A stretch of DNA of 64,000 bases, from positions 310,001-374,000 of the forward strand of contig NZ_JAFBFW010000006.1 of assembly GCF_016909495.1 (NCBI RefSeq), in the 5' to 3' direction. Of the stretch, positions 17,932 through 26,301 are shown piece by piece. The notes beneath the pieces are model-generated. The model did not search any database and had not been told where the DNA came from. It saw only the letters and a list, made by a program, of their open reading frames with translations. Numbering within the stretch: position 1 is the first letter of the stretch; every line of letters starts with the position of its first letter. The DNA is from Pantoea coffeiphila (lineage in GTDB: Bacteria; Pseudomonadota; Gammaproteobacteria; Enterobacterales; Enterobacteriaceae). Both the position numbers and the translations under genes were made by a program.

Positions 17932-18746
17932 TTATCTCAGCTCAGGCGCTGCACCTGCGCCAGTCGCGCGGCGAGCACTTTCTGCTGATAGACGTGCGCG
18001 ATGCCGCCGAATGGCAGCAGGCCACGCTGCCCGGCGCGCTACACTGTAACGTTTATGACTATTTTATTGCCGACAGCACCGAAGCGGGCCTGGCGGTGAT
18101 GGCCGCTGAGGCCGCCACCGCACTCGAGCCGCTGCTGGCGAGCTATCCCGGCGCCACGCCGGTCTTTTTTGAGAATCAGGTCGGCATGCGTTCACCGCGC
18201 GGTGCCTGGTTTGCCTGGCTTCTCGGCCATGAGGATGCGCTGATCCTTGACGGCGGCATTGAGGCCTGGCGCGAAGCCGGGTTTGCCACCGCTGCCGGGC
18301 AGGGATTAAGCCGGACGATCGCGCATCAGCCCGCCGCAGAAGCCACGCGCTGGCAGCGGGATCTGGTCTGTACCCGTCAGCAGGTGCAGGAGGCCGATGG
18401 CGTGGCGGTAATTAACGTTGATGCCCGCCGCCCCAGCGAGTTCGAGGGCAGCTTTGCCCACGACTGCTGCCCGCGCGCCGGGCGCATTCCGCATTCCGCA
18501 CTGCTGTTCTGGGAGGATGTGGTGTCCGGTGGTCATTTCCTGGAGCCGGAAGATATCCGCCAGCGTGCCCTGAATGCCGGACTGTGTGAAGAGGCAAAAC
18601 TGCAGGTTTACTGCCATCGCGGTGCCCGTGCGGCAACGGTGCTGGCCGCACTGAAACGGGCGGGCTTTAGCGATGTTTCAGTGTACGTCGGCTCGTGGCA
18701 CGAGTGGGCCGAACATCCTGAACTGCCGCTACTGCGCGGCAGCTGA
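17928..18746 (+). CDS. Tandem-domain rhodanese (sulfurtransferase)
   Basis: 272 residues, ATGA overlap with the preceding gene. Two rhodanese domains: the N-terminal one (about 1-130, FLLIDVRDAAEWQQATLPGA, ILDGGIEAWREAG) has no active-site cysteine loop, while the C-terminal one carries C229 in YCHRGARAATV, a six-residue loop typical of thiosulfate-type sulfurtransferases, followed by [16 protein letters not shown]. It would accept sulfane sulfur from thiosulfate, persulfide or a similar donor. As the last gene of the operon it suggests that the pathway frees reduced sulfur. Its 3' end overlaps by 18 bp the end of the convergent ATPase gene. Confidence 0.88.
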   Translation: MIISAQALHLRQSRGEHFLLIDVRDAAEWQQATLPGALHCNVYDYFIADSTEAGLAVMAAEAATALEPLLASYPGATPVFFENQVGMRSPRGAWFAWLLGHEDALILDGGIEAWREAGFATAAGQGLSRTIAHQPAAEATRWQRDLVCTRQQVQEADGVAVINVDARRPSEFEGSFAHDCCPRAGRIPHSALLFWEDVVSGGHFLEPEDIRQRALNAGLCEEAKLQVYCHRGARAATVLAALKRAGFSDVSVYVGSWHEWAEHPELPLLRGS

Positions 18747-20339
18747 GCGCTGTGCCAGCGCCTGATGGACATCGGGCGCTGCGGCCAGCAGTTGCAGGGT
18801 ATACGGGTCCTGCGGCTGGCTGATAACCCGTTCGGTCGCCCCTTCTTCCACCACTTTACCGTGATACATCACCACAATGCGGTCGCACAGCTGACGTACC
18901 GCGCTGAGATCGTGGCTGATAAACAATACGGATAAACCCAGCTTGTGGCGCAGTTCATTAAACAGCGCCAGGATCTGGCCGCGCACCGATAAATCCAGCG
19001 CGGCGACCGCTTCATCAGCCACCAGCAGCTTCGGTTCCATCGCCAGCGCGCGGGCAATGACGATACGCTGGCGCTGCCCGCCGGAGAACGCTCCCGGTAG
19101 TCGACCGGCATGCTGCTCCTGCAATCCCACCAGCGTTAACAGCTCTTTGACCCGGGCCTGCACGGCCGCTTCGCCTTTTCGCAGCTGCCAGACCCGCAGC
19201 GGTTCGGCAATTTGATCGCCGACGGTGATTTTGGGATTCAGGCTGGAGTAAGGGTCCTGGAAGATGATCTGACAGTGGCGGCGCAGCACTTTGCGCTGCC
19301 GCCCGCGCAGTGCCTCGCCCTGGAAGCGGATTTCGCCGTTATCGGCCTCAATCAGCCCAATCGCCGCGCTGCCCAGCGTGGTTTTACCGGAGCCGGATTC
19401 ACCGATCACCCCGACAATTTCACCCTGCGCAATCCTGAGATCCAGCGGGTGCAGCACGGTCTGCCGCTTAGCGGGCCAGAACGGTAGCGGGCGCGGCAGC
19501 GGATAGCTTTTGCAGATGGCGCTCAACTCAAGCAGCGGCTGCGTTTTGACGGCGGCCTGCGACGGCAGCTGCGCCACCGAGGCGTCTACTAGTTTGCGGG
19601 TATAGGGATGAACCGGGTTGCCGAGCGTGGCGACCGTTTCCCCCTGCTCCACCAGTTGCCCCTGCTGCATCACGCAGACGCGATCCGCATAACGGGCGAC
19701 CACCGACAGATCGTGGGTGATAAGCAGAATACCCATGCCCATTTCCCGCTGCAGATCCTGCATCAGGCTGAGAATCTGTGCCTGGATGGTCACGTCCAGC
19801 GCGGTGGTCGGTTCATCGGCGATCAGCAACTGCGGCTGGCCGCTTATCGCACTGGCAATCATCACCCGCTGGCGCATACCGCCGGAAAGCTGGTGGATAT
19901 ACTGCCGCGCACGCAGAGAGGGGTTGACGATGCCCACGCGATCCAGCAGGGCAATCGCCTCCTGCTGCGCCTGCTTCCAGCTCATCTGGCGGTGACGCAC
20001 CAGCACTTCGGCAATCTGCTCGCCGATGCGCAGTGTGGGATTCATGCTCGACATGGGTTCCTGAAATACCGTCGCTATACGGCAGCCGCGCAGCGATTGC
20101 ACGTTGCCGGATTCCAGCCGCTGGCCTGCAAAGGTCAGGTCGCCCGCCGCCCTCTGCACGCCCGCAGGCAGCAGGTCCATCACCGCCAGCGACGTCAGCG
20201 TTTTACCGGAACCGGACTCCCCCACCAGCGCCAGGATCTCCCGCTGGTCGAGATGAAACGAGACGTTATCGACCAGCAAACGGCCTTCGGCAGTTTCCAG
20301 CGACAGATTTTCAACGGACAGCAGGCGGGAATGCGTCAT
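18729..20339 (-). CDS. Double-ATPase subunit of a peptide-type ABC transporter (DppD-DppF fusion)
   Basis: 536 residues with two complete ABC modules: Walker A GESGSGKT at about 40 and again at about 325, signatures LSGGMRQR and FSGGQRQR, Walker [13 protein letters not shown] and [12 protein letters not shown]. Such fusions (as in GsiA/YejF) energise DppBC-type permeases. No permease is beside it on this strand; the operon at 11290-18746 has binding protein and both permeases but no ATPase, so the two units together make one transporter. A promoter element identical to the one before 11290 supports joint control. Confidence 0.88.
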   Translation of the reverse strand: MTHSRLLSVENLSLETAEGRLLVDNVSFHLDQREILALVGESGSGKTLTSLAVMDLLPAGVQRAAGDLTFAGQRLESGNVQSLRGCRIATVFQEPMSSMNPTLRIGEQIAEVLVRHRQMSWKQAQQEAIALLDRVGIVNPSLRARQYIHQLSGGMRQRVMIASAISGQPQLLIADEPTTALDVTIQAQILSLMQDLQREMGMGILLITHDLSVVARYADRVCVMQQGQLVEQGETVATLGNPVHPYTRKLVDASVAQLPSQAAVKTQPLLELSAICKSYPLPRPLPFWPAKRQTVLHPLDLRIAQGEIVGVIGESGSGKTTLGSAAIGLIEADNGEIRFQGEALRGRQRKVLRRHCQIIFQDPYSSLNPKITVGDQIAEPLRVWQLRKGEAAVQARVKELLTLVGLQEQHAGRLPGAFSGGQRQRIVIARALAMEPKLLVADEAVAALDLSVRGQILALFNELRHKLGLSVLFISHDLSAVRQLCDRIVVMYHGKVVEEGATERVISQPQDPYTLQLLAAAPDVHQALAQRSAAAQ

Positions 20340-20366
20340 CGGAACGGGCTCTCTTCAGGCTTAAAG

Positions 20367-20380
20367 AATACATGATATAT
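20367..20380. promoter_or_regulatory. Candidate GntR operator, copy 2
   Basis: Minus-strand ATATATCATGTATT, 28 bp before the ATPase start, identical over 14 bp to the element at 11203-11216. Here the flanks extend the palindrome to GAATATATCATGTATTC. Confidence 0.6.
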
Positions 20381-20417
20381 TCTGTGTTATAGCGCCTCAA
20401 GAACAATAGGTTTTCAT

Positions 20418-20451
20418 TCTGGCCCAAATGGAATAAGCCCTACGGGCCAGA
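20418..20451. repeat. Inverted repeat between two minus-strand units
   Basis: TCTGGCCC and GGGCCAGA, 18 bases apart, in the gap between the Pot-type permease stop (20462) and the ATPase start. It could end the upstream hyu-pot transcript, although it lacks a T run. Confidence 0.35.
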
Positions 20452-20461
20452 CGTTTTACTT

Positions 20462-21280
20462 TTAACCCGATTGATTCAGTTTTACCAGGCCAATGGTTTT
20501 CTCAATCACCATCAAAAGCAGGATGGCAATGACGATAAAGATGACCGAAATGGCGTTTACCGTGGGATCGAAAGTCTGGTCGACATAGTTAAAGACCTGC
20601 ACCGGGACGGTAATCGTGCCGGGAGCGGTCATAAACAGGCTGACCGACACCTCGCCAAACGAGGTTACGGCGGCAAAGACCGCACCGGCTAAAATTCCCG
20701 GTTTAATCAGCGGCAGCGTCACCGTGCGGAAGGTATACCAGCGCCCGGCTCCCAGGCTCATCGCCACCGACTCGAGGCGTTTATCCATCGCCGCCAGGCT
20801 GACGCTGACGGTGCGCACCACATAGGGCAACGCTACCACCGCATGGCCGATCGCCAGCCCGCTGAGCGTTCCGGCGATCCCGGCGGCGGTCAGCACGTAC
20901 AGCAGCGCGATGCCCAGTACCACCTGCGGGATCATCAGCGGCGACAGAATAAATGCCTGTAGCGCCTCGCGGTAGCGGAAATTAAGCCGCGCCAGCGACC
21001 AGGCGGCAAAGGTGCCCAGCACCACCGTTAGCGGCGTGACAATCGCCAGCAGCAGCAGGCTGACCCACAGTGACTCAGTCCAGGCCGGGTCCTGCAACAG
21101 CGCTTCAAACCAGCGCAGCGACAGCCCCTGCGGCGGAAACTGCGGGTAAGGCTCCGGGCTGAACGCCGACAGCACGATCACCACGACCGGCAGCGCCAGA
21201 AACAGGTAAACAATAATACCGGCAAGGGTGACGGCCAGGCGGCTCAGCCGCAGCGACAGACGGTGTAAGGCATCAGCCAT
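20462..21280 (-). CDS. ABC transporter permease, PotC type
   Basis: 272 residues, about six membrane helices, first one LAGIIVYLFLALPVVVIVLSA. The segment SAFSPEPYPQFPPQGLSLRWFEALLQD is typical of PotC/YdcV permeases and the EAA-type loop is at AMSLGAGRWYTFRTVTLPLIKPGI (about 173-196). It overlaps the preceding permease gene by 8 bp and is the last gene of a six-gene operon starting at 28355. Confidence 0.87.
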   Translation of the reverse strand: MADALHRLSLRLSRLAVTLAGIIVYLFLALPVVVIVLSAFSPEPYPQFPPQGLSLRWFEALLQDPAWTESLWVSLLLLAIVTPLTVVLGTFAAWSLARLNFRYREALQAFILSPLMIPQVVLGIALLYVLTAAGIAGTLSGLAIGHAVVALPYVVRTVSVSLAAMDKRLESVAMSLGAGRWYTFRTVTLPLIKPGILAGAVFAAVTSFGEVSVSLFMTAPGTITVPVQVFNYVDQTFDPTVNAISVIFIVIAILLLMVIEKTIGLVKLNQSG

Positions 21281-22136
21281 GATTTTTTTTCTCCCAGCGT
21301 TTCAGGAAAATACCGGCCACGGCCGCCACCGCCAGCGTCATCACCAGCAGCGTCAACGACAGCGCCGCCGCCAGCGGCAGATTGGCAATCTGCATCGCCT
21401 GCTGATAAATCGCAATGGGTAGCAGCGGCTGCAGGCGTCCGCCAATCAGCAGCGGGGTAATATAGCTGCCTGCGGCCAGCGAGAAGACGATGATAAAACC
21501 GGTCAGCATTCCCGGCAGCGTCAGCGGCAGGATCACCCGGCGAAAGGTCATCCCCGGCGTGGCACCCAGGCTCATCGCCGCCAGACGCAGCGCGGGGGCA
21601 ATCTCATTCAGCGAGGTGATCAGCGGCAGCACGGCAAACGGCAGCATGACCTGCACGTAGGCGATCACCACCGCATTCATATTCCACAGCAGGCTGAGCG
21701 GCTGCGGGATCAGCCCGGTAAACAGCAAAAAGCCGTTAATCAGGCCGTTCTGCGCCAGCAGCACAATCCACGCAAAGGTGCGGATCACCACGCTGGTCAG
21801 CAGCGGTGAAATCAGCACCACGTACAGCAGCGTGCGCCAGTGACGTTGACGGGCGTTGACCAGCAGCCAGGCGGCGGGCCAGGCAAGCAGCACCGTGATG
21901 GCCGCCGTCAGCAGCGACACCCACAGCGTGGTCCAGAGCGCGTGCAGGTACTGGGGATCGTGGAAGATCGTCACGTACTGCGCCAGGCTGAACCCCGGCA
22001 GCGGATTGAGCAGGCTGTCGACATCGGTCAGGCTCTGGTCGAACAGCAGCAGCAGCGGCACCAGTAAAAACAGCAGCAGAAACAGCAGGCAGGGCATCAG
22101 CATCAGCCAGGGAAACAGGTTACGCGTGCGCATCAT
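21273..22136 (-). CDS. ABC transporter permease, PotB type
   Basis: About 287 residues from ATG 22136 (a second ATG follows at 22133; an open frame to 22163 lies inside the ATPase gene and is unlikely to be used). Six membrane helices, periplasmic FDQSLTDVDSL and EAA-type loop AMSLGATPGMTFRRVILPLTLPGML. Start overlaps the end of the ATPase gene by 17 bp. Pairs with the PotC-type subunit. Confidence 0.85.
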   Translation of the reverse strand: MMRTRNLFPWLMLMPCLLFLLLFLLVPLLLLFDQSLTDVDSLLNPLPGFSLAQYVTIFHDPQYLHALWTTLWVSLLTAAITVLLAWPAAWLLVNARQRHWRTLLYVVLISPLLTSVVIRTFAWIVLLAQNGLINGFLLFTGLIPQPLSLLWNMNAVVIAYVQVMLPFAVLPLITSLNEIAPALRLAAMSLGATPGMTFRRVILPLTLPGMLTGFIIVFSLAAGSYITPLLIGGRLQPLLPIAIYQQAMQIANLPLAAALSLTLLVMTLAVAAVAGIFLKRWEKKNHG

Positions 22137-23214
22137 CACCCCGCGCCTGCTGCGGCAGAACAATCACATCCCCGGCCTGCCAGTGCAGCCAGCAGCGGTC
22201 ACCCGGCGCGGGCAGCCGGGCGAAGTGTGACTCGGCAGGCTGTACGCGGATTTCTCCCCCGCCCGGCAGATCGCACGCCAGCCGCAGCGTTGCGCCCGCA
22301 AAGCTGACCTCTCTGACCACGGCGGCACAGGCATTCACTGCGGCGATACCGGGTTCAGCGCTGTACTGCACGCGCTCGGGGCGAACCACCAGCAGATCCG
22401 CATTCACCGCCGTGGCCGCCCGCAGCCGCAGCGGCACGCCGTCGGCGACAAAGTGCTCGCGCGCGGCGTACTCCTCACCCTGTGCCGCGACGGGAAAGAG
22501 ATTGGCCTGGCCGATAAACTCCGCCACAAAGCGATTGGCGGGCTGGCGATACAGCGCCGCCGGGGTGCCGACCTGCTGCAGCTCGCCGTGGCCGAGGATG
22601 CCGATACGATCCGAGAGCGTCAGCGCTTCTTCCTGATCGTGGGTGACCAGGATAGTGGTGATACCAACGCGCTGCTGGATCGCCCGCAGCTCGTCCTGCA
22701 TCTCCTTACGCAGCCGCGCATCCAGGTTGGACAGCGGTTCATCCAGCAGTAGCACCTGGGGTTCAATCGCCAGCGCGCGGGCAATCGCGACACGCTGCTG
22801 CTGCCCGCCGGAAAGCTGATGCGGCATACGCTGCGCCAGCCCTTCCAGCCGGACCAGTCGCAGCGCCTCGGTCACGCGTTTCTCCTGCTCGCTGCGGGAA
22901 ACCTTACGCACCTTCAGACCAAACGCCACGTTGTCCCCCACGCTCAGATGCGGGAACAGCGCGTAGTTCTGAAACACCATACCGATATTGCGCTGGTAGG
23001 GCGGCAGCGCGGTCACCTCCCTGCCGCCCAGTAAAACCCGTCCCTGATTCGGGGCGAGAAAACCGGCGATGATGTTAAGCAGGGTGGTTTTACCGCAGCC
23101 GCTCGGCCCGAGCAGGGAGAAAAACTCCCCCTGCGCGATGGTCAGGCTGACGTCATTCAGCGCGCGGTGGTTGTCGAACTGCCGCGCGACGCCGTCGATG
23201 ACGACAGAACTCAC
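22120..23214 (-). CDS. ABC transporter ATPase, PotA type
   Basis: 364 residues with GTG start overlapping the stop of the binding protein gene (GTGA). Walker A GPSGCGKTT (about 36-44), Q-loop VFQNYALFPHLSV, signature LSGGQQQRVAIARAL, Walker [14 protein letters not shown]-loop THDQEEA, then a C-terminal TOBE domain (about 270-350). This is the PotA/UgpC subfamily layout, with the ATPase accepting spermidine/putrescine-type permeases. Confidence 0.9.
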   Translation of the reverse strand: MSSVVIDGVARQFDNHRALNDVSLTIAQGEFFSLLGPSGCGKTTLLNIIAGFLAPNQGRVLLGGREVTALPPYQRNIGMVFQNYALFPHLSVGDNVAFGLKVRKVSRSEQEKRVTEALRLVRLEGLAQRMPHQLSGGQQQRVAIARALAIEPQVLLLDEPLSNLDARLRKEMQDELRAIQQRVGITTILVTHDQEEALTLSDRIGILGHGELQQVGTPAALYRQPANRFVAEFIGQANLFPVAAQGEEYAAREHFVADGVPLRLRAATAVNADLLVVRPERVQYSAEPGIAAVNACAAVVREVSFAGATLRLACDLPGGGEIRVQPAESHFARLPAPGDRCWLHWQAGDVIVLPQQARGDDAHA

Positions 23215-24287
23215 TGGTTACCGCCCAGCGCCTGGCTCCAGCGACGGGTCCAGTCGGCCAGCTGCGGGGTGGCCGTGCTATAGTCGATCCAGATCAACTT
23301 GCTGTAGGCCTCTTCACCCACCTTCACCTGGCTCTTGAGGCTGTCGCTGTACTGCACGTCTTTGTTGGTCATGCCGTACAGTGACTTATCCGAGAACGCT
23401 TTCTGCACCTCGGGGGCGGACATGGCATTCACCAGCTTGTAGGCGTTGGCAAGGTTCGGTGCGCCTTTCGGGATCACCCAGTTTGCCGCACCCACCACCG
23501 GACCGTCCGACGGATAGACAAAATCAATCTTCATCCCCTGCTGCTTCAGCGCAAAGACCCGACCGTCCCAGTACGGCACCACCCACGCATCGCCGCGCTC
23601 CAGCAGCGTCTGAATCGCACCCGGGCTGTCCGGGAACGCCACGGCATTGCCGCGCAGCTCCTGCAGTTTGCTGAACGCCTTGTCCACCGCCGCAGGCTGG
23701 TTCAGCTCGCCGCCGAGCGCATGAACCAGACCGGCAAAGAACTGCAGCCCGGCCGCATAGGTCGGTGAGGAGATCGCAACGTGGCCTTTATATTCCGGGT
23801 TCCACAGATCCAGCCAGCTTTTCGGCGGGTTTTTCACCAGATCGGTGCGGTAGGCCAGGCCCAGCTGACCGAGGCTGAACGCGGCGGCATAGGTCTGATT
23901 ATCGTAAACAAAACGCGACTGCACGGTTTTATACAGATTGTTCAGGTTCGGGATATCTTTGGCATCCAGCGGCTGCAACAGTCCCGCAGCCTGCGCGCGC
24001 TGGACGGTATCGGGCTGGAACACCACCACGTCATACGGTGCGCGGCGCCCCTTGGCGGCACGCAGTTTGGCAAACCATTCCGCGTCCGCGCCCGGTACGA
24101 TGGTGAGCTTCAGGTGATTATCTTTGGCAAACTGCTCAAGGCCGGAGGCGCGGATGTTTTTTTCCCAGTCTCCGCCGTAAACGCCCACGACCACCGAATT
24201 GCTGGCCTCGGCCGCAACGGCGGCGTGGCCGATAAAGATGCCCACCAGCGCGGCGAGCAGACGTTTTTTATTATGAATATTAGGCAT
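23211..24287 (-). CDS. PotD-like extracellular substrate-binding protein
   Basis: 358 residues from ATG 24287, which has AGGAGA upstream and starts a signal peptide (KKRLLAALVGIFIGHAAVAA); the open frame extends further upstream inside HyuB and is not used. The mature chain (VVVGVYGGDWEKNIRASGLEQF, NLNNLYKTVQSRFVYDNQTYA, WVIPKGAPN) belongs to SBP family 13 (PotD/PotF-like). Because the operon starts with hydantoinase/oxoprolinase genes, the ligand is more likely a cyclic amide or its product than a polyamine (inference). Confidence 0.87.
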   Translation of the reverse strand: MPNIHNKKRLLAALVGIFIGHAAVAAEASNSVVVGVYGGDWEKNIRASGLEQFAKDNHLKLTIVPGADAEWFAKLRAAKGRRAPYDVVVFQPDTVQRAQAAGLLQPLDAKDIPNLNNLYKTVQSRFVYDNQTYAAAFSLGQLGLAYRTDLVKNPPKSWLDLWNPEYKGHVAISSPTYAAGLQFFAGLVHALGGELNQPAAVDKAFSKLQELRGNAVAFPDSPGAIQTLLERGDAWVVPYWDGRVFALKQQGMKIDFVYPSDGPVVGAANWVIPKGAPNLANAYKLVNAMSAPEVQKAFSDKSLYGMTNKDVQYSDSLKSQVKVGEEAYSKLIWIDYSTATPQLADWTRRWSQALGGNQ

Positions 24288-26301
24288 GATTGTCTCCTGG
24301 TATTGATGTCTCTGAAACGGCAAGCTGCTCCGCCAGCCTTTCCAGCGCGTCAGCGAATGCACGCCGCGCAGGGGTAGGATCGGCAGAAACAGAACGGGGG
24401 AAATTCTCCGGCAGGCTGCCCAGCGCAGCGGCAAAGACCGCCTGCTTATGGCGCTGCCGTTCGGCCGGGCTGAGCGGATACAGCAGCCGGTTCAGCCGGG
24501 TCAGTGCGGCACTGTCAAACACGCTCAGCCAGTTGGCCCTCGCGTCAGACGTTGCATTATCGGATTGGCGCGGCTGGCTGCGGGCGGCTGCCGTGGCGGC
24601 GTCATCAACGCCCTGTGCGCCGATCGCCACGCCGTAGTGCCGCAGCGCCTGTTCGGCGGTCAGCAACTGGTTATCCACATCCCGCTGCACCGCAAGGGGA
24701 TCGCGCAGCCAGGGATCGCCCCAGCCGCCGCCGCCCGGGGTTTGCAGCAGCACTTCATCGCCACGGTTGACGCTGAGCAGATCGATTTTGCCGAGTTTTT
24801 TCGCCTCGGGGCTGTCAGGATTGAAGGTCAGCGTGGTGGGCGCACCGGACTGACCGCCCTGCACGCCCCACGGCTGGAACAGCATACGCTCCAGGCCGCG
24901 CGCCAGCAGGGTGCTGTCATCCTGTAAAATCCGTACACGGATCTGCTGGCCCATACCGCCGCGCCACTGACCCGCGCCTGCGGAACCGGGCCGCAGTGCG
25001 TACTGGCGAATTTCGATTTGGGTTTCCGCCTCAACCATCTCGACCGGGTTGTTCACCAGGTTGGAGATGCTGTTATCGCGGCCATCGATGCCGTCGCGCC
25101 CTGCCCGCCCACCGCCGCCGCCGACCAGCGGCTCAATCACCTGCACATTCTGTTCCCGGCCGTGACGCGCCGACTCGGCAATCACCAGCGGGATAATGGT
25201 TCCGCCGCTGGCGGCAGGCATCACGTCGGGCAGCGGCTGGCCCAGCAGTCCGTTCAGCAAGTCGTTTACTCTTACCGCCGCCGCATGGCGCACGCCCACC
25301 GCGGCCGGATAGTGCGGATTGACCAGCGAGCCCGGTGGCGCATACAGCGTAACCGGAGCCAGCAGGCCCGCATTCAGCGGCACCGTTTTATCCAGCGTGC
25401 ACACCAGCGCAAGTATCCGTAGCGTCAGCCACGCGTGGGGATCGCCGTGGCTGGGAATATTGATGGCGGCCGCCACCTGCGCATCGCTGCCGGTAAAATC
25501 CAGGTGGACCTGGCCGTCAGTGAAGGTGGCGGTTATCGCCAGCCGTACCGGCAGGCCGCTGCCTGCGGCATCATCCAGATAGTCTTCAAACTGATAAACG
25601 CCGTCGGGAATGCGTTTCAGCACCTGTCGCGCACGCACCGCCGAGTAAGCCTGCAAATCCTGCTGTGCCTGGCGCACCGCCGGAACACCGTGCTGTGAGG
25701 CAATCCGGCTCAGACGCTCGCGGCCCGCATTCAGCGCCGCCAGCATCGCCTGAATATCGCCGCTAATCGCCTCCGGGGTGCGGCTGTTGGCGGTGAGGAT
25801 CGCCATCACATCGCGATTCAGTTCCCCGGCGCGCAGCAGCTTCACCGGTGGGATCTGCAATCCTTCCTGGTAGATATCGCTATTGGTGGGGGAGATGCTG
25901 CTCGGCACGCGCCCGCCAACGTCTGAGGCGTGCAGGAATGCCCAGCCCCAGGCTACCAGCTCACCGTCAATAAACCACGGGGCCAGCAGCTGCAGGTCGG
26001 GAAGATGGGTAGCCAGCCCCCGTGAGCGCCACGGATCGTTGGTCAGGATCACATCGCCCGGAGCCACTTCACCGACGGCGGAAATCGCCGTCAGGGCATT
26101 CAGCCCGACGAAGCCGGACACCCCAATGCCCTTGGGATAGGCAAAAAAACGCCCCTGCAAATCCGCTACCGCGCAGCAGAAGTCGGCGGTTTCTTTCACG
26201 TACAGCGTGCGGCCGGTACGTTGCAGAATATGGCACATCTCTTCCGTCAGCGCGGTGAGTTTCTGGTTGAGAATTTCAAGCGTAATCGCATCAAGCTTCA
26301 T
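24280..26301 (-). CDS. Hydantoinase B/oxoprolinase-family subunit (HyuB), long form
   Basis: 673 residues; ATGA overlap with HyuA. The core (about 1-555) has the HyuB hallmarks ITLEILNQKLTALTEEM at the start, LTNDPWRSRGLATHLPDLQ, and GGGGWGDPW near the end of the core. An additional 110-residue C-terminal tail (after RDPLAVQRDVDNQLLTAEQALRHYGVA) is rich in charged helices and is absent from the second HyuB in this window (561 aa). HyuA and HyuB together carry out ATP-dependent hydrolysis of 5-oxoproline, hydantoins or related cyclic amides. Overlaps the binding protein start by 8 bp. Confidence 0.85.
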   Translation of the reverse strand: MKLDAITLEILNQKLTALTEEMCHILQRTGRTLYVKETADFCCAVADLQGRFFAYPKGIGVSGFVGLNALTAISAVGEVAPGDVILTNDPWRSRGLATHLPDLQLLAPWFIDGELVAWGWAFLHASDVGGRVPSSISPTNSDIYQEGLQIPPVKLLRAGELNRDVMAILTANSRTPEAISGDIQAMLAALNAGRERLSRIASQHGVPAVRQAQQDLQAYSAVRARQVLKRIPDGVYQFEDYLDDAAGSGLPVRLAITATFTDGQVHLDFTGSDAQVAAAINIPSHGDPHAWLTLRILALVCTLDKTVPLNAGLLAPVTLYAPPGSLVNPHYPAAVGVRHAAAVRVNDLLNGLLGQPLPDVMPAASGGTIIPLVIAESARHGREQNVQVIEPLVGGGGGRAGRDGIDGRDNSISNLVNNPVEMVEAETQIEIRQYALRPGSAGAGQWRGGMGQQIRVRILQDDSTLLARGLERMLFQPWGVQGGQSGAPTTLTFNPDSPEAKKLGKIDLLSVNRGDEVLLQTPGGGGWGDPWLRDPLAVQRDVDNQLLTAEQALRHYGVAIGAQGVDDAATAAARSQPRQSDNATSDARANWLSVFDSAALTRLNRLLYPLSPAERQRHKQAVFAAALGSLPENFPRSVSADPTPARRAFADALERLAEQLAVSETSIPGDNHA

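Noticed and set aside
24288-24434. N-terminal extension of the PotD-like binding protein
   Set aside because: It lies inside hyuB and would bury the signal peptide.
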